Positions 11,018 through 24,177 of a stretch of DNA of 64,000 nucleotides are shown here, piece after piece (the first letter of the stretch is position 1; every line of letters starts with the position of its first letter). Origin of the DNA: Straminergon stramineum (lineage: Eukaryota > Streptophyta > Bryopsida > Hypnales > Calliergonaceae); contig OY987263.1 of NCBI GenBank assembly GCA_963920665.1, forward strand, positions 24,416,547 through 24,480,546, in the 5' to 3' direction. The notes beneath the pieces were generated by a model. That model did no database searches, was not told where the DNA came from, and was given only the letters and a program-made list of their open reading frames with translations. A program made the position numbers and the translations under genes.

Positions 11018-11326
11018 TTATTCGTTCGATTTTCCAAGTTTCGGGAACAGCTCGCCAATTAACTTAAAGCCGTGCGGGTGGTAAGGCGGGTTCAAGGAAT
11101 CGGTGTGAATACAAGAGAGGCTTCCTCCAGCAAGTGTCTGGAGCCATGTCTCTATCTCATTGTTACAGATGTGGTCCCTGATCTCTTCATTCAATGCCAC
11201 GGATTGGGTCTCCAAAAAATTGACCATGACTTTTTGATTTTGCATGTTTGACATGTTTGACATGTTTGAAAAGTAGGGTACCCTCCATGATAAATGATAG
11301 TGTGACAAGTGTTGAAGATATTTCAA
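11018..11326 (-). CDS. Unrecognised short ORF, possible exon
   Basis: This is a 102-residue ORF with balanced composition: an N-terminal SNMSNMSNM repeat (from a CATGTTTGA triplication at about 11244-11270) and a hydrophilic C-terminal part ending in LGKSNE. No domain was recognised and no matching flanking exon was found. Possibly a terminal exon of a decayed gene, possibly chance. Confidence 0.2.
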   Translation of the reverse strand: MKYLQHLSHYHLSWRVPYFSNMSNMSNMQNQKVMVNFLETQSVALNEEIRDHICNNEIETWLQTLAGGSLSCIHTDSLNPPYHPHGFKLIGELFPKLGKSNE

Positions 11327-12796
11327 AACATCATTTTCAAGGTTGATAGTCTATTATAATTATTCCTAACCCAATTCCATCATGTATAAACTTGAAACTA
11401 CATGGATTTCACCTTTGTTTGAAGTCAATATCATCAATTGAAATGAAATGTGGAAGGGTTAGGTGCGTAGTGCAAATGGGAGACAATTCTTGCACTTTTA
11501 CACCTCATAATGGATGGCAATAGGCTAAACTAATGGTGTTTACATAATTTAAAATTGATGACATGAGATTGATGGTTTAAAATGAAATTCTCATTCATTA
11601 GGAAGGTGCTTCAAAAAGAGGAATTTTTTCATTCTTATATTAAAAAATTCTATGAAAACTTTCATTTATAGGTCAAATCATTTTCATAAAGGCCACCTAG
11701 GAAGATGCATACATTGAACATTTATTGATCAATTTTATATGCCATGACCTCACAAACCTTGGACACGGAGCAAGACACATGCCCTACTTGAAGGAGATTT
11801 TGGATTCCCCCTTGGATTGCCTACTAGGCCATGAAATGGCATTTAAAGATTAAAGTCTTTCTTGTGAATTTACCTCCCCCTCCAAAAAATATTGTGATAT
11901 TTCATATAATTATTGTCAACTTTCTTCTCTTTCAATCAATGAAAAACACACATTTGACTTCCAATTAAAAAATTTCTCACATAGGTATACTTCCCCATTG
12001 AACTATATTGTTTATTTTAAAGTTATCCTAAATTAAACTTCAAATTCAATATATTAAATAACAAAAACAAGTTGAAATTTTCTGAGGTGTTCACATTCAA
12101 CATGATATAGAAGATCCTATGTTACATTCCTTCTAATATTTTCAAAAATAAATAAAAATTGCTCAAGTTCTAAGTATTTTCGCTCACTTTGAAGATACAT
12201 GATGATATGACTCTAATTATGTGGAATGAATATACATATAATCAATAGTTAAGTTTTTTGCATAGCAAAAAACTCTCTTAAAAACTTTTGGAATTTATAT
12301 TTAAAAAGATGCTTCTCATGGATGGACATCTCAAACTTGGCAAAGAATGGAAATTGATTGATCTTTCATATTTTAAGCAATAATATGGAGTTTGACAATG
12401 ACACTGAGTATCTTCATACATTGTACATTTCAAATATATAAAAAAATGAAAATATAAAATCCACGTAATTTCATTTTTAGATATAGTAAGTGTGGAATTA
12501 TTACATGTGATAATTGTCCAATGCATTTTGTATGTAGCCCTTTTGTCAATGAAATTTCTATCAATAATAAAATCTATTCTATTTCATCAATTTTGTGATG
12601 AAGCTCACAAAAAAATATAAAAAGGCTCAAAAATGCATTTACATTTTTTATTTCAATATCAAAATAAAAAGTCAATTAAAATCTTACTCTAGAACAAAAG
12701 TGATTGTGGGTTTGTTCCAAAATTGAAACTAAAATCAATATAAACTACATGATATAATTACAATGTAGAAGGCAACTTGCTTTCAATCTAAGTCAT
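11327..12796. other. AT-rich intergenic, nothing recognised
   Basis: Composition drops sharply in GC here relative to 1-11 kb. No convincing ORF, inverted repeat or RNA gene was seen. Confidence 0.4.
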
Positions 12797-13753
12797 TTAA
12801 GTGTGATTCATTTCTTTTTGAACTTGAGCACGGAGTTTCAAATATAAAGATTCAATATTTTGGGAGGTCACTATGATACCCGATTTGGTATATTTTTTCC
12901 TATTCTTCATGCAATTCTCAAGGTACTCTTTCAAACTCACAAGCTTAGTATCTTCTTCTTCTCTCTTCTTCAAGCTATATTCAAGCCAAAATATTTGTGC
13001 AAAAAGAGTGGTTTTGTAATTTTGAAATCCTATAGGCACTTGATCAATTTTAGTCCGTTGTCGAACGTCTTTTAATACTTCTACCATGTTTTTACTCCAC
13101 TTTGGTTTTAAATGGTTGTCTACAACATCCAAAAGACTTTTGTTACTTTCTTTGATTTTCCTCCCTCTACTAGTTCTTCTATGCTTACTACTCTTTTGCT
13201 TTTGGAAAACCTTAGTAAGCAAACTTTGTGCCGGTGAAATTAGTCCTTCATTATAGTACCTCATCATCTCTTCTTGAATAACTTCATTCATATTCTCCGT
13301 AGTTGGATATCCTTTCATCTTTAATTCTTCAATATAGGCCATTATGACAATCTTCATTTGTAAATGAAATTGGAGGAGTTTCCATCCTTTGTTGAAATTA
13401 ATGGCATCGACCTCTTTTCGAGACAATGTGATTTTTTTCTTCTCCACCAAATCATTCAAATGATATAGGAGGCGGAGGTAAAGAGATTTTATGATATCAT
13501 TAAACATGAAGAATTGACAAGTTTTAAGTTCTTTATAATAAAGCATGTCCGTTTCAAAAGTTTGTTTGATGTTTTGTTGTTCATCCATAACTCGAGGAAC
13601 CTTTTGAATTGAAATCATGGCAAGGTTTTCTATCTCTTCCTCTAGAATGGATTCCAAGTGGGGTTCCCATCTTTCTTGTTTGCCTTTTTGTCCTAGCATT
13701 TTTTTGAAAAGTGCTTCCATCGAGAGTTCACTATATTTTCGTTTTGTTCCCAT
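12797..13753 (-). CDS. Hypothetical lysine-rich helical protein
   Basis: This is an uninterrupted 318-residue ORF, far longer than chance expectation in AT-rich DNA. I do not recognise the family. The product is basic and helix-prone, with charged amphipathic stretches at about 85-175 and 250-312. A bipartite-looking basic cluster lies at about 189-201 (KHRRTSRGRKIK), suggesting nuclear or nucleic-acid contact. It has no signal peptide, membrane span or catalytic motif. The start MGTKRKYSEL is the first Met of the ORF. Codon use is AT-rich, unlike the two neighbours on its left. It could be a lineage-specific gene, one exon of a larger gene, or a transposon-encoded accessory ORF. Confidence 0.5.
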   Translation of the reverse strand: MGTKRKYSELSMEALFKKMLGQKGKQERWEPHLESILEEEIENLAMISIQKVPRVMDEQQNIKQTFETDMLYYKELKTCQFFMFNDIIKSLYLRLLYHLNDLVEKKKITLSRKEVDAINFNKGWKLLQFHLQMKIVIMAYIEELKMKGYPTTENMNEVIQEEMMRYYNEGLISPAQSLLTKVFQKQKSSKHRRTSRGRKIKESNKSLLDVVDNHLKPKWSKNMVEVLKDVRQRTKIDQVPIGFQNYKTTLFAQIFWLEYSLKKREEEDTKLVSLKEYLENCMKNRKKYTKSGIIVTSQNIESLYLKLRAQVQKEMNHT

Positions 13754-16460
13754 TTTGTTTGCAAGACCACTTCAAGGTAGTTATGTAGATCAACAAGAAC
13801 AAAAGCAACTGAAATGTTGTAAGAATATTCCTACCATTAGGAGTGAATATAAAGAAAACCAATTTGTTGTCCTCTCGTGTCATTATATAGGAATTAATAA
13901 AAGTAAAAGAGAATGCAAAAAAAACCCCTCCAAATGAAAGTACAAGAAAGAGAAGCAAAGGAAAGTAGAAAGTAAAAGAAACAAAGGAAAAGCAAAAGCA
14001 TCGAGAGAGTAAAAATTTGGCCGTGGGTGTTGTTCCTACTGTTCGTGAATGACAAGGCCGGGAGACACGTTGACTTGAGGAACTGGAGCTGTGAGTCCCA
14101 GTTGGATCCAATGCAGTTGCTGATTTGAAGAATTTGTGTCAAGCAGAATTGCAGCTTCCCAAATTGGATGAACTCAATTGTGGTACTTTCTAATATTGAT
14201 CCAAGTCTGCTGCAAACTGTTTCTCTTAATTTCCACTGGCGAGGTTTTCTTAATCGATCTCCTGCTCAGGTATATATGTTCCTTTTATGCGATGTTTCCG
14301 AATCATTGCATGCATTCTTCAAGAAGTAAGTTCATTCGTTTAATTAGGCTTTCGATCTGAGATTGAATAACTTAGTGGAGGATGGGGATCGTGATGGGGA
14401 TTCCTTCGCCTTGACGCTCATTTGTGATTAGTTAGGAGGATAGCGGAGTGGTTTACACTCGAATGGTAGACAACCAGACGCCGGTTCTGGCTGTTTCTGA
14501 AAATTGTGACGTTTCTGAAATACTTCAGTTCTCGCTTGGAAATTGGTCACTCGTGGGAGTTGGACCGAATTCCTTGCAGTGGTGCTCGTGACTTTTGAAT
14601 CGTGCGCCAGAAGCTTCACTTGTCATCAAGCAATCATTTGCACGAAAAAGGGGGTGGACAACGGATTACTTCCTCCAGCTTTAATTACCATGTTAATTAT
14701 ATTGAAGGTTGTGTGGGTGGAATGCGCTTCAATGATTGATAAAAAGTGCCCATGGCTACCGGCACATTTGGCAAATCCTGAGAAAATTTCATTGGTGCAC
14801 ACCACACGTTGTATACGAACGTTGCTTACAAACTCGACGGTTTCTGCACCTAGTTCCCATTGTGCACTGTCTCTCAAACATCTAAAGAAATTATATTGTA
14901 GGCACCCCGTGAAGACCACCAGCGTCTAGGTATGTGGATTATTGAGTGCTTGCTGGAAATGTGGGCCGCATGGACCGTCAGTGTGCTATGGTTACGTTCG
15001 TTGGAGTTTATCCGATCGAATTTTTTTCCTACTCTACTTACTGTAAGAGTAAATTTCTCAGAGGAATCGTATATCCCCCTTTACAAAACAATTGTCAGAT
15101 TTTGTCAAAGAATAGCTGAAGAAATGGTCATATTAAATCGTGTCAATTAAATGCACAGAGCTCTGAAACTAGGACAGGAATAGATCTGAGGTTCCAAACG
15201 GGGCGATTGGAAAAGTGTCATTCTCTTTTAAGTATGCCAATTTAACAAATACGATGACTGAATCTCATCCGTGGTCGTCTTGCATTTTCTTTCGTTTTAT
15301 CTGTGTTAAGCTGCCTAGAATTTCAATCCAATGTATGGTATCAGTATCACCCCTGGATTTCATATATTGGAAGCAGGTAGTCTTTTCGGCGGTTGCAATT
15401 CTACTTGCTCGGTGTCCACCTTACCTGCATCCAAACAGGAACAATTAAGCTTGGAGTTGTATCGTTATTGAGGCAGTGTACGTGAAAGTCTACGGTCTTG
15501 TTTGCTCTGTTCCTCTGTCCAAAGTTTCTAGTTCCGCCCCTCGTGCATAACATCTTGGCCTCGATCAATCATACTGTTAGCTTAGTGGATACTCTAGTAT
15601 AATTCTGGTGATGGCAGGTTTGTGTAATCGCTGCCTTTGGGAAGAGATCGCAGGTTGTAGTGACCAGTGAACTGTTTAGTGCACGGATCAGTCTATTATC
15701 GAGAGTGTCCCAAAGGCATTTCTCAGGAATTTGTAGTTGGCTCACACTGTTGTTAGTAAAGATATTTAACTGCAAGAGTTGGAAATTAGAGATTCGGTCT
15801 GTTTTACATTAGTCTACCCGGAAATTTGGAGTGGTGAGCGTCGATCAGTGCTGTGCAAGAATTTGGGCAACAGAATGTGAGTTAAGGGCCGAAAAAGAAG
15901 TGACTGAAGGAAATTCGTATTGTTACTGATTGTTGGTGGAGAGCATTTGGAGGCTCGTTGGGCACCTGATGCCATCCAATCCAATCTCCTCCTTTCTGTA
16001 AAGATGTGACTAATTTCATTGTAGCGCTTCCTTGAATGATTGTCTACTTTTATCATGACATTTAACTTGTCTGTGTTGGAGCATAAGTTAGTTGAGCAGG
16101 ACAATTGAACCGATGATGATCCAATTTTCGAATGCGTTTCTTGCTCAAGATTAGCATAAAACTTTGTTTAATTGGTACATTCACGTTATATGTGGTTTGC
16201 TGGTTACTTTCATACCACGGGGAATCACTTCAAATGAATACGACACTGTCTAGCTGTGAATTTGTTGTTCACGAGTATTTGTCTTCTTTATAAATACAAC
16301 GCTATTTGTGAAAATGCAATGTTGTTCCAAGACAGTGCCTTGCTCATAATTTGTGTTGTTCACGACTATTGCAATTTACACTCATTGTTGGAGGCTCTTG
16401 TTTAGAGTTGATGTCAACAGACATTGTACAGTTATTGATGTTGAAGGTCAGTAAAAGCAC
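13754..16460. other. Intergenic of intermediate GC, no gene recognised
   Basis: Several 60-128-codon ORFs occur on both strands but have random-looking composition and overlap. No domain or RNA gene seen. GC is higher than in the desert to the right, so this could include untranslated or promoter sequence of unseen genes. Confidence 0.35.
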
Positions 16461-16779
16461 TAAGGTAGGAGGTCCATAAAGCACACATTTACAGTACGGC
16501 TGGAAATGAATTTGGGGAGGTTAAAGTTTATCAAATACTTTTCTGTAAATTTTCATTGGAAGACAAATGGACTAGGCATCTAACTTAAATCGGTTCATAT
16601 TTCTTGGAGCTATGTGAAATTAGGTATGAAATATAGAAGTTGAAACACAATGGTCACAAACAAGTCCACCTCTTAAATGTGCACTATTTGTACATTGTTG
16701 GAGCAATGAGAAAGCAAAATGTATCTCTATAATAGAAGATGCATTTAGAGCCCAAGCACTCTATGGACCTGCTACCTTA
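16461..16779. mobile_element. MITE-like element with about 24-bp TIRs and CAC flanks
   Basis: The left end TAAGGTAGGAGGTCCATAAA and the right end TCTATGGACCTGCTACCTTA are reverse complements with about three mismatches. The triplet CAC lies directly outside both ends (16458-16460 and 16780-16782), consistent with a 3-bp target duplication. The interior is non-coding. A related half-end (GTAAGGTGGGAGTTCTATAA) occurs near 20326 without a visible partner. Confidence 0.55.
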
Positions 16780-16986
16780 CACAAATCATGGTGTACAATA
16801 GAGTACAATAATATTATAAATTGTCAATTGTGCCATTCAAAGAAGTTTAGATAATTGAGAATACAATTGGCATTTTTTCTCACATACTTAACATTCAATT
16901 CTTATCCAATCTCAATCAAGAGTACCAATGTCAAATAACCCAAATTTCAATTTTGGTGAATTGTTTCATATATAGTCTTCATGGTC

Positions 16987-17490
16987 TTAGAGCATCCTTA
17001 GTGCTACCCTGTCTATTGGCTCGGTAACTCTAAAACTAACTTTTGAACTGTAAATAATTAGAACTTGAAAATTGTCTCGTTGGAAGCGCATCTAAAAAAC
17101 CTTGGAGAAGGTCCAAAAATATTCAAATTTAGACATTGGACAAGTATCTCAAAAGTAAGGTAAAAATCAGAAATTATAGAGGTCTTAGCAAATCACGGTT
17201 ACCAAAGCAATATTTGGCCATTGACCCTCCACATTTGGCCACATTTAGAGGGTCAATGGCCAAATATTGCTTTGGTAACCGTGATTTGCTAAGACCTCTA
17301 TAATTTCTGATTTTTACCTTGCTTTTGAGATATTTGTCCAATGTCTAAATTTGAATATTTTTGGACCTCCTCCAAGGTTTTTTAGATGCGCTTCCAACGA
17401 GACAATTTTCAAGTTCTAATTATTTACAGTTCAAAAGTTAGTTTTAGAGTTACCGAGCCAATATACAAGGTAGCACTAAGGATGCTCTTA
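16987..17490. mobile_element. Near-perfect hairpin MITE, PIF/Harbinger-like (TTA target duplication)
   Basis: Two 240-bp arms (16990-17229 and 17248-17487) are reverse complements with about five mismatches (about 98 percent), separated by an 18-bp loop. The termini are GAGCATCCTTAG at the left, and CTAAGGATGCTC at the right. TTA flanks both sides (16987-16989, 17488-17490). TTA/TAA 3-bp duplications are typical of PIF/Harbinger (Tourist-type) elements. There is no coding capacity. The high arm identity suggests a recent insertion or conversion between arms. Confidence 0.85.
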
Positions 17491-20400
17491 CATGGTAACA
17501 TTGGTGATGAATTTGTTTAATTTGATTACTTAGAATTATAGAAAACATCCTTAGGCACATCTTTCATATTAAAAGAAATTTCACATTAAATAACAAAATA
17601 TGATATGTGAAGAGTTCAATATAAAGTGTTGTATGACCAAACTTTGTAATCTTACAAATTGCCTAGTGTGCCATATTTTAATTAGATATTGCTATTTGTC
17701 CCTTGCAATGTGATTAATCTTGTACCTTTGAGTATGATGGTACAATTATTTTGCAAAAATCTAGTTACAATATACAAATATCTATTTTACAAAGTTCAAT
17801 CATACAACACCTCTCATTGTATTCTTCATAAATCCTATTTTTGTTACTTAATGGGGTAATTTTAATATGAAACTTGTGTGTATGGATGTTTCCTACATAT
17901 CTATGTAGTCAAATTACAAAACATTCATCACCAATGTTTTTCAATCAAATATAAATGGATTAAATGGTATTGTACAAAAATTGAATGTTAATTATGTGAG
18001 ACAAACAATTCCAATTGTTTTCTAAATTATACAAATTCTTCTTCTAATGGCATGTTAGATAGTTTGTAAGATTATTGCAACCTACTATACAATCAACCTT
18101 CTTTGTAATTGTATCAAATCCACACTCCTCATTGGTACACATGTAAAAGGCCATATTCGTTATATTGAGACTTTTCATAGATTTTGAGACAGAATATTTG
18201 TTATTGGAAATTTCATTTAAAAAAATAGTAATTGAAACCAAAAATAAATAATGCTCAAATCTTGATCTTATAATGAAATTTTAAAAGTTGATGTTGTTAT
18301 CTATTTATAAGAGAATACCAATAAAGAAATAAAGTAGTTCATCTTTGAGTCAAGGATAAAAATGAGAGAGTGAAAAGTCTCAATATAACAAATATGACCT
18401 CATTTTCTAAATATCTTGAGAATATGTCATGTTGTGTTCAAATTTGCTTCAAGGGTGAACTCCTCACATCAAGTTCCAAAAGAGTGTATTTACAAGTCCA
18501 TTTGTGCCCCAAGGGCAAGATCAATACATAGGGTTCACTTGACTATACATTGATAACACAAATATTGGTATTTATTATGACAATGTTGCCTATGCTACTA
18601 TACTTACTCTAAGGTAGGTTCAACATCCTCTACCAAATAATTATTCAATCACTATTCATAGTTTTGTTAATATTTTGTAATATTCTTTGGTAGTTTATAC
18701 AAAGAAAATCTGAAAAATGTGTATCCAAAAATTATGGCATTCATTTTTAGAATCTTTTTCTATCAACCCTAACCAATGGATACTACAATTGATTTTAAAA
18801 TACTAAATTTTTTTAGCAAAAGCATGGATATCAATACTACTCAAAGAAGACTAGAAGAGCTCAAAATATATAGTTGGTAAAAAATAATCATAGAGAATAT
18901 AGAAATTTATAGCATTTTTACATTCATTAGTGTAGGTAATACTAAATGTCATAATTAGTAGACCATATCCACCCATCAAGGTTAGCATTTCATGCCAAAT
19001 AATTAATTGAAGTTGGAAAAAATGGTTCACCATACACTTTCAAAATTAATAAAATTTTCAAGCTTTTCAAAATTCCAACACTTTGCAAATGGCCACATTG
19101 TCCATCTACATCCTACATATCTTTACAAGCCACCAAATGCACAATTTAGGAAGAGAAGGCAAGAGCCTTAAAGAAATTGGGGAGGTAGGAGGTACAACAA
19201 ACTATGTGGAGTATCTTTACCTTAAGTTAGTTAGGTTGTTTGTTTGTTTTACTTATCTATTTGATATAGTGAGATCTAAGAAATCATGAGTTCCTTTGCC
19301 ACATTCTTGGTACTGTTTGGAAGCTCTTTGAGAGCACCACGGATTGTGTCAAGGTTATGGATTTTTGAATTATTTTTGAATTGAAAAATTAAATCAAATT
19401 ATCTTTTATTTTGGAAAACCCATCACTTTCACATCACATGTCCAAACACTACAAAACAAAGCCCTTGCAATCCTTTGTGCATAAAGCTTTCTATTTGTAT
19501 CAAGAACGCTACCTCTCAATCTTTCATACTACAATTGCTTTTGTGCATAAAAGATATTGAATTTCAAAGTTTTTAAAAATGAAAAAATGACTTTTACTTT
19601 CATTTTGGTTGTAGGAATGGAAAAGGGCACACTAGTATAAATTAAGACATGAAAGAGCTAAACCGCTCATAGTCAAGTCAAAATAATGCAATAATTGTTT
19701 TCACTACTAAACTTCAAACCTCTATAATTTTCTATTTAATACTCCAAATTACAAATGGATATTTGGAGGTAAAACTTAACTTGATTATCTACATTTTCTT
19801 TATTTGTACCTCATTTTGAAAAAAGGTGATTTATGACGCTTAAATAGTTGTGAATTTTCAATGTGAACATAACTACTTCATTTTTCTTTGAGCTCTCCCT
19901 TTCTTCAAATATCTCATAGCCTCTGAGGATTGCCATGAAGAACAATGAACTTCACTATAAGAAGGACCTCTTCACCCTTCCCATTCACAATATGTCAATG
20001 AAGTTATCCCTTCATATAACAGAAGGCAAATATCTTGATATTTGATGGTGCATGTGATATTTTAATAGAAATTAATTAAACTATTAAATTTTTTACATTA
20101 GATGACTTGAATTTCACCATTTTTTCCATTATTTTATATTCAAGCATTTGTAGAATTAATTATTTTGTTTTCCAACTACTACCAAAAAATAATTTTTGGG
20201 AACACTCAACTTTGGAATTTTATATTTAATTAATGCCATACTTGATTGCTAGATACAATACTTATTAGTTGTTCGTTCCATTATTTGCTTATTTATTTGA
20301 TGTTACCACAAGCAACCATATAAACATGTAAGGTGGGAGTTCTATAAACCATGCTTTAAAATCCTAAAAGACTTGGGAGACCACTTTATTGATTTCATAA

Positions 20401-21589
20401 ATTGGAATTTTACCATGAATTTTTAGGATGAATGCTAATCATCTTAATCTACGTGTGAAGCTTTGATTTACATCATTTTAGTTAATATTGCAAAGGTTAG
20501 AAGGATTTTTTTTACAATGTAAAACTGGGTAGCAAAAAATATATTTTGAAAAAAGATTAGTAATTTTTTTGGAGCTTAGAGATTGACACCTATTGAAAAA
20601 ACATTTGAACCATTTAATTCCAAATAATGAGTTGAAAGTTACAACAAGTTTTATTTTTTTGGCAATGAAGATAGGAAAAACATATAAAGTTGTCTTTACA
20701 CTCAATTCTAAAATTTTAAAAATAAAAACAAGAATATAGGATACCAACTTTTTACTAAAATATTCTTAGAATTGGAATTACTACTTCTCAATTTGTTATA
20801 AAATTTATTAGTAGTTTAGTTTTTTCTTTCATTTAGTACCACCTTCCACTTTATAAAAAATTTAAAGATAAATATGAAAGTTTTCTAGTTAAATTTTCTT
20901 ATGTACATTCTTAATCCATTTTACAATATATTGAATAAATTACACAAATTTTAGGACTAATATTTTTCATATATGAAATGACATCTGTTTAAAAAATCAT
21001 GTCTTACTATGAAGATTTAAAGTTATCTTGATTTTTTAAGAAATATTGAAGAGAATTCATATCAATACAAGATTCATTTAAAATTTTATATATAGATATA
21101 TTTTACTCAGAGAATAATTTTCATATTTTTCATGATTATTGCTTCCAACAATCTTTCTATTTTTTGGTGTAGTTTATATTGGACATACAATCTTTAAGCA
21201 CAAAATAATTCCTGAATACAAGGTCATTTAGTCGCTTTGTAATAATCACCATTGAAGTACACAAGATTACATAGAAAAATTATTAAAAAAAGGGATTTTT
21301 ATTTTTTAATATTCCACCCTAATGATTTGGCATTCATTTATCTAAATATAAAACAATTATTGTTAATAAATTTTTCAAAAGAAATTTATTTTAACTTTAG
21401 CTATTCATTTGTAATTCTACTTAAAGTATAAAACAATTTTGAATTATTGACTAATAATTTAGAAAAATAAATTTGCAAGCATGGAATTTTGATTTTTTAA
21501 TTTTAGAGTGGTACAACAAAAATAATTGGACCATGATGTTCTACACTACAATATAAATCTATGGAGATATTTTCACATTATTTTAGCAT
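17491..21589. other. AT-rich gene desert
   Basis: No gene, RNA or structured repeat was recognised. The ORFs present (60-89 codons) are the kind expected by chance in AT-rich sequence. Confidence 0.4.
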
Positions 21590-22330
21590 ATAAATGCATT
21601 TGATATGGATTATCTCACTTTCTATTGAGAATTTACAATAATTTCAAAAAAATTCAAAAAATGTGAAATTTTAAAACTAATAGAAGACGTGTGATCATAT
21701 CTTTGCAACTACATTCTTTGACTTTAGAGGTGTATGACCAATAGTAGCGTTGAACTCTATATTTCTTAATATTCAAAACCCTAATATGTCAAAGTAGATC
21801 CTTTCAATTCTAATATTTTTTTTAATCCAAATTCTAATCCAAATCTTTATAGCCTTTGTTTTGGAAATTAATCGAACCCCAAAGGTTCCCATTGGTTCCT
21901 TCAAAAAATTCAACTCCCTCTAAATAGATATTGAAATTCTATATAGATCTAGTACCTACGGATGCAAAGTAGCCTTCTTTCCACTCTCATATTTTTTATT
22001 TTTAAATTTTGAATTCATCCACACTTTGTAATTGGAAAGTAACTGAACCTCAAAGATTTCCATTGTTGCTCTCAAAAAACTTGTCAACTCCTTTAATTGA
22101 CCATTTTCTAGTCACGACTTCAAATGGACTCCATGGACAGAAAGTCACTCCAAAATTTGGCTATACAAGTTACAACTTCCAGTGAGTTGGAATTTTATAG
22201 CAATTTGTACCTTATGAATTATTTCACTTTTTTTTTCCCAGAAATACACAATAATTTCAAATTCACACAAAAACATGTAAAATTTTTATGACTAATAGAA
22301 GACATGTAATCACATCTTTCAAGAATAAAT
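21590..22330 (+). repeat. Dispersed repeat family B, forward copy
   Basis: It shares several blocks, in order, with the reverse complement of 27050-27800. These are a CATTTGATATG block, a TCTATTGAGAATTTA-like block, a GACTTTAGAGGTGTATGACC block, and AACCCCAAAGGTTCCCATTG followed by an AATTCAACTCCCTC block. It is non-coding and heavily diverged. Confidence 0.6.
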
Positions 22331-22387
22331 GCAAAAAAATCACATTAATACATACAAATGAAGTTTGAAAAAGTGATAACAATCTTG

Positions 22388-23335
22388 TCCTCTAATCCCT
22401 AAATGTTTTCAATACTTTTAGGCCCAAAATTGCTTCAAAGTACTTAAATCCAAAGCAAGGCTAAAATATTCATCTATATTTATTCATTAATAAATTCAAC
22501 TATAGGATCACTTAGTAAACTTGTTAGAGTACACCTTTCTAAAATTTTAGAATAAGAAACCTTACCAATTGCAAGATCAAGTCATTTAAATTCCAAAAAG
22601 AAGTATTTTCAATTCTTCCCAAATGGTTAGATTTCATCTTTCAAACTTTTTACACAAAAATCTGTAGATCCTAAAACTTGATACTTTCTATGATATATTG
22701 AAGAAATAAGTTAGAAATACCTATGAAAATTTTCTAACAAAAAATATTTCATATTCATGCTGGAAAAAAATAGTGAGTAGAAAGAAGCAGATAATGATTT
22801 AAAATACTAAATTGTTAAGATTTTCTTTATGGACTTGAAAAATGATAATCCAATGGTTTTAATTTGAATTAAACAAAATCCCCCCAATGCTTTTCATTTT
22901 TTCAAAAATACAGAAAAGTGAATTACATAAACGACCTCAAAGTTTATCTTAGAGTATAAATTACATAACTACCCACAAACTAAATTTCTTCATAACTTTC
23001 ATCTTATTAATCAAAATGAAAAAAATTGAAAGTTTCTCATGTACATATAGAAAACCAATTTTCAAATTTTATTTCTTAAAAATGTGATGTTTTAAGAAAT
23101 TTTATGAGTTGTCTGGTCCCCTGCCAAGCAAAGAAAATTACATATCATACAATAGTTTTTTAACCATGTAGTCAAAAGTTATGAAAAATTGAAAATCATC
23201 ATGCCTTAAAGCTACTCCTTGGTCACATGTTGTGTGAAAATTTCAAAGTAAAAAAATAAAAATTATGTTCGTAGTGAGTTGCCGAAAATTGCTATGTTGC
23301 CAAAAAATAATGCTAGGACCTATAGGGGTTAAAGG
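22388..23335 (-). repeat. Dispersed repeat family C (TTAACCCCTAAAGG-ended type), inverted copy
   Basis: Read on the minus strand, it aligns over several hundred bases with 59162-59796. Shared blocks are the TTGGCAACATAG-like start, CTTTTGACTACATGGTTAAA, AATTGGTTTTCTA, AGATGAAAGTTATGA and TATTTTTGAAAAAAT. It ends near 23319-23335 in CCTATAGGGGTTAAAGG, matching the terminal motif of the other copies. Non-coding. Confidence 0.6.
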
Positions 23336-24177
23336 TTTTAAGTGTTTAGACTTTATTTGACGTGGAGGTCTTGGTAACTATATATTTCTTATGGTAGACT
23401 TTGGAGGTGTATGGGTTGAAAGGTTTTTAAGCCAACCAATGGGGTTCAATTTTAGTCTTGTGACTTTGAAGTTCCATTATTTTTGTCTTGGATTCATTAC
23501 CATTTTCGATTTGGCTTCATTCCAACATTTTGTCTTGCCTTCATTCCAAGTTTTTTGCATGGGCATCATTTCATCATTATGGTCATAGCTTCAATTTTAA
23601 TTGTGGCTTCAAAAGCCCCCATTGTCATTGTAGTTTAGATTTTGCCTACCTCACAAAAACCCAAGACTATATAATATAGGGGTTCCAAATTAAATCTTAG
23701 GGAATGGTCAAATAGTCTAATGTATTGTGGCTAAATTCACTTGTATTTTAGAGATGTAGGGGATATATTGGTAGATGTCATGCAATTTCACGATTAGAGG
23801 GGCAATTAGTTTACACTCTTACTCCCCAAGGATAAAATTTTGTAGCTAGTCCTTAGTAATGCTATGGATGCATGAGTGTTGTCCTAGTCCTATCTAGTGT
23901 TATAAGGGATATTTAGCAAATAGTCAAGTATGACCAACAATTTGTTTTACACATGCACTATCCAACCTAAGTAATGCTGAACATGAGCTTGTGTAATGCA
24001 AATTTGATTTAGGGCCTTAGCTACACAATACAATACAATTCGCCAAACCAACCAACCCCAACTCCAAAGACACATGCAAACAGCTAGTGACTTCATGAAC
24101 CAATTAAGTGCATGTCCCAACCTACAAGCTCGAGACAACTTGTCACAACAGGAGATGGCTCAAAAACAATTCAGGCA

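Noticed and set aside
14430..14500. tRNA-like stretch with GGATAGCGGAGTGG
   Set aside because: It resembles a D-loop region but no acceptor stem, anticodon arm or T-loop could be paired.
14428..14929. 128-codon plus and 97-codon minus ORFs
   Set aside because: Opposite-strand overlap, random-looking residues and no domain; length is possible by chance at this GC content.
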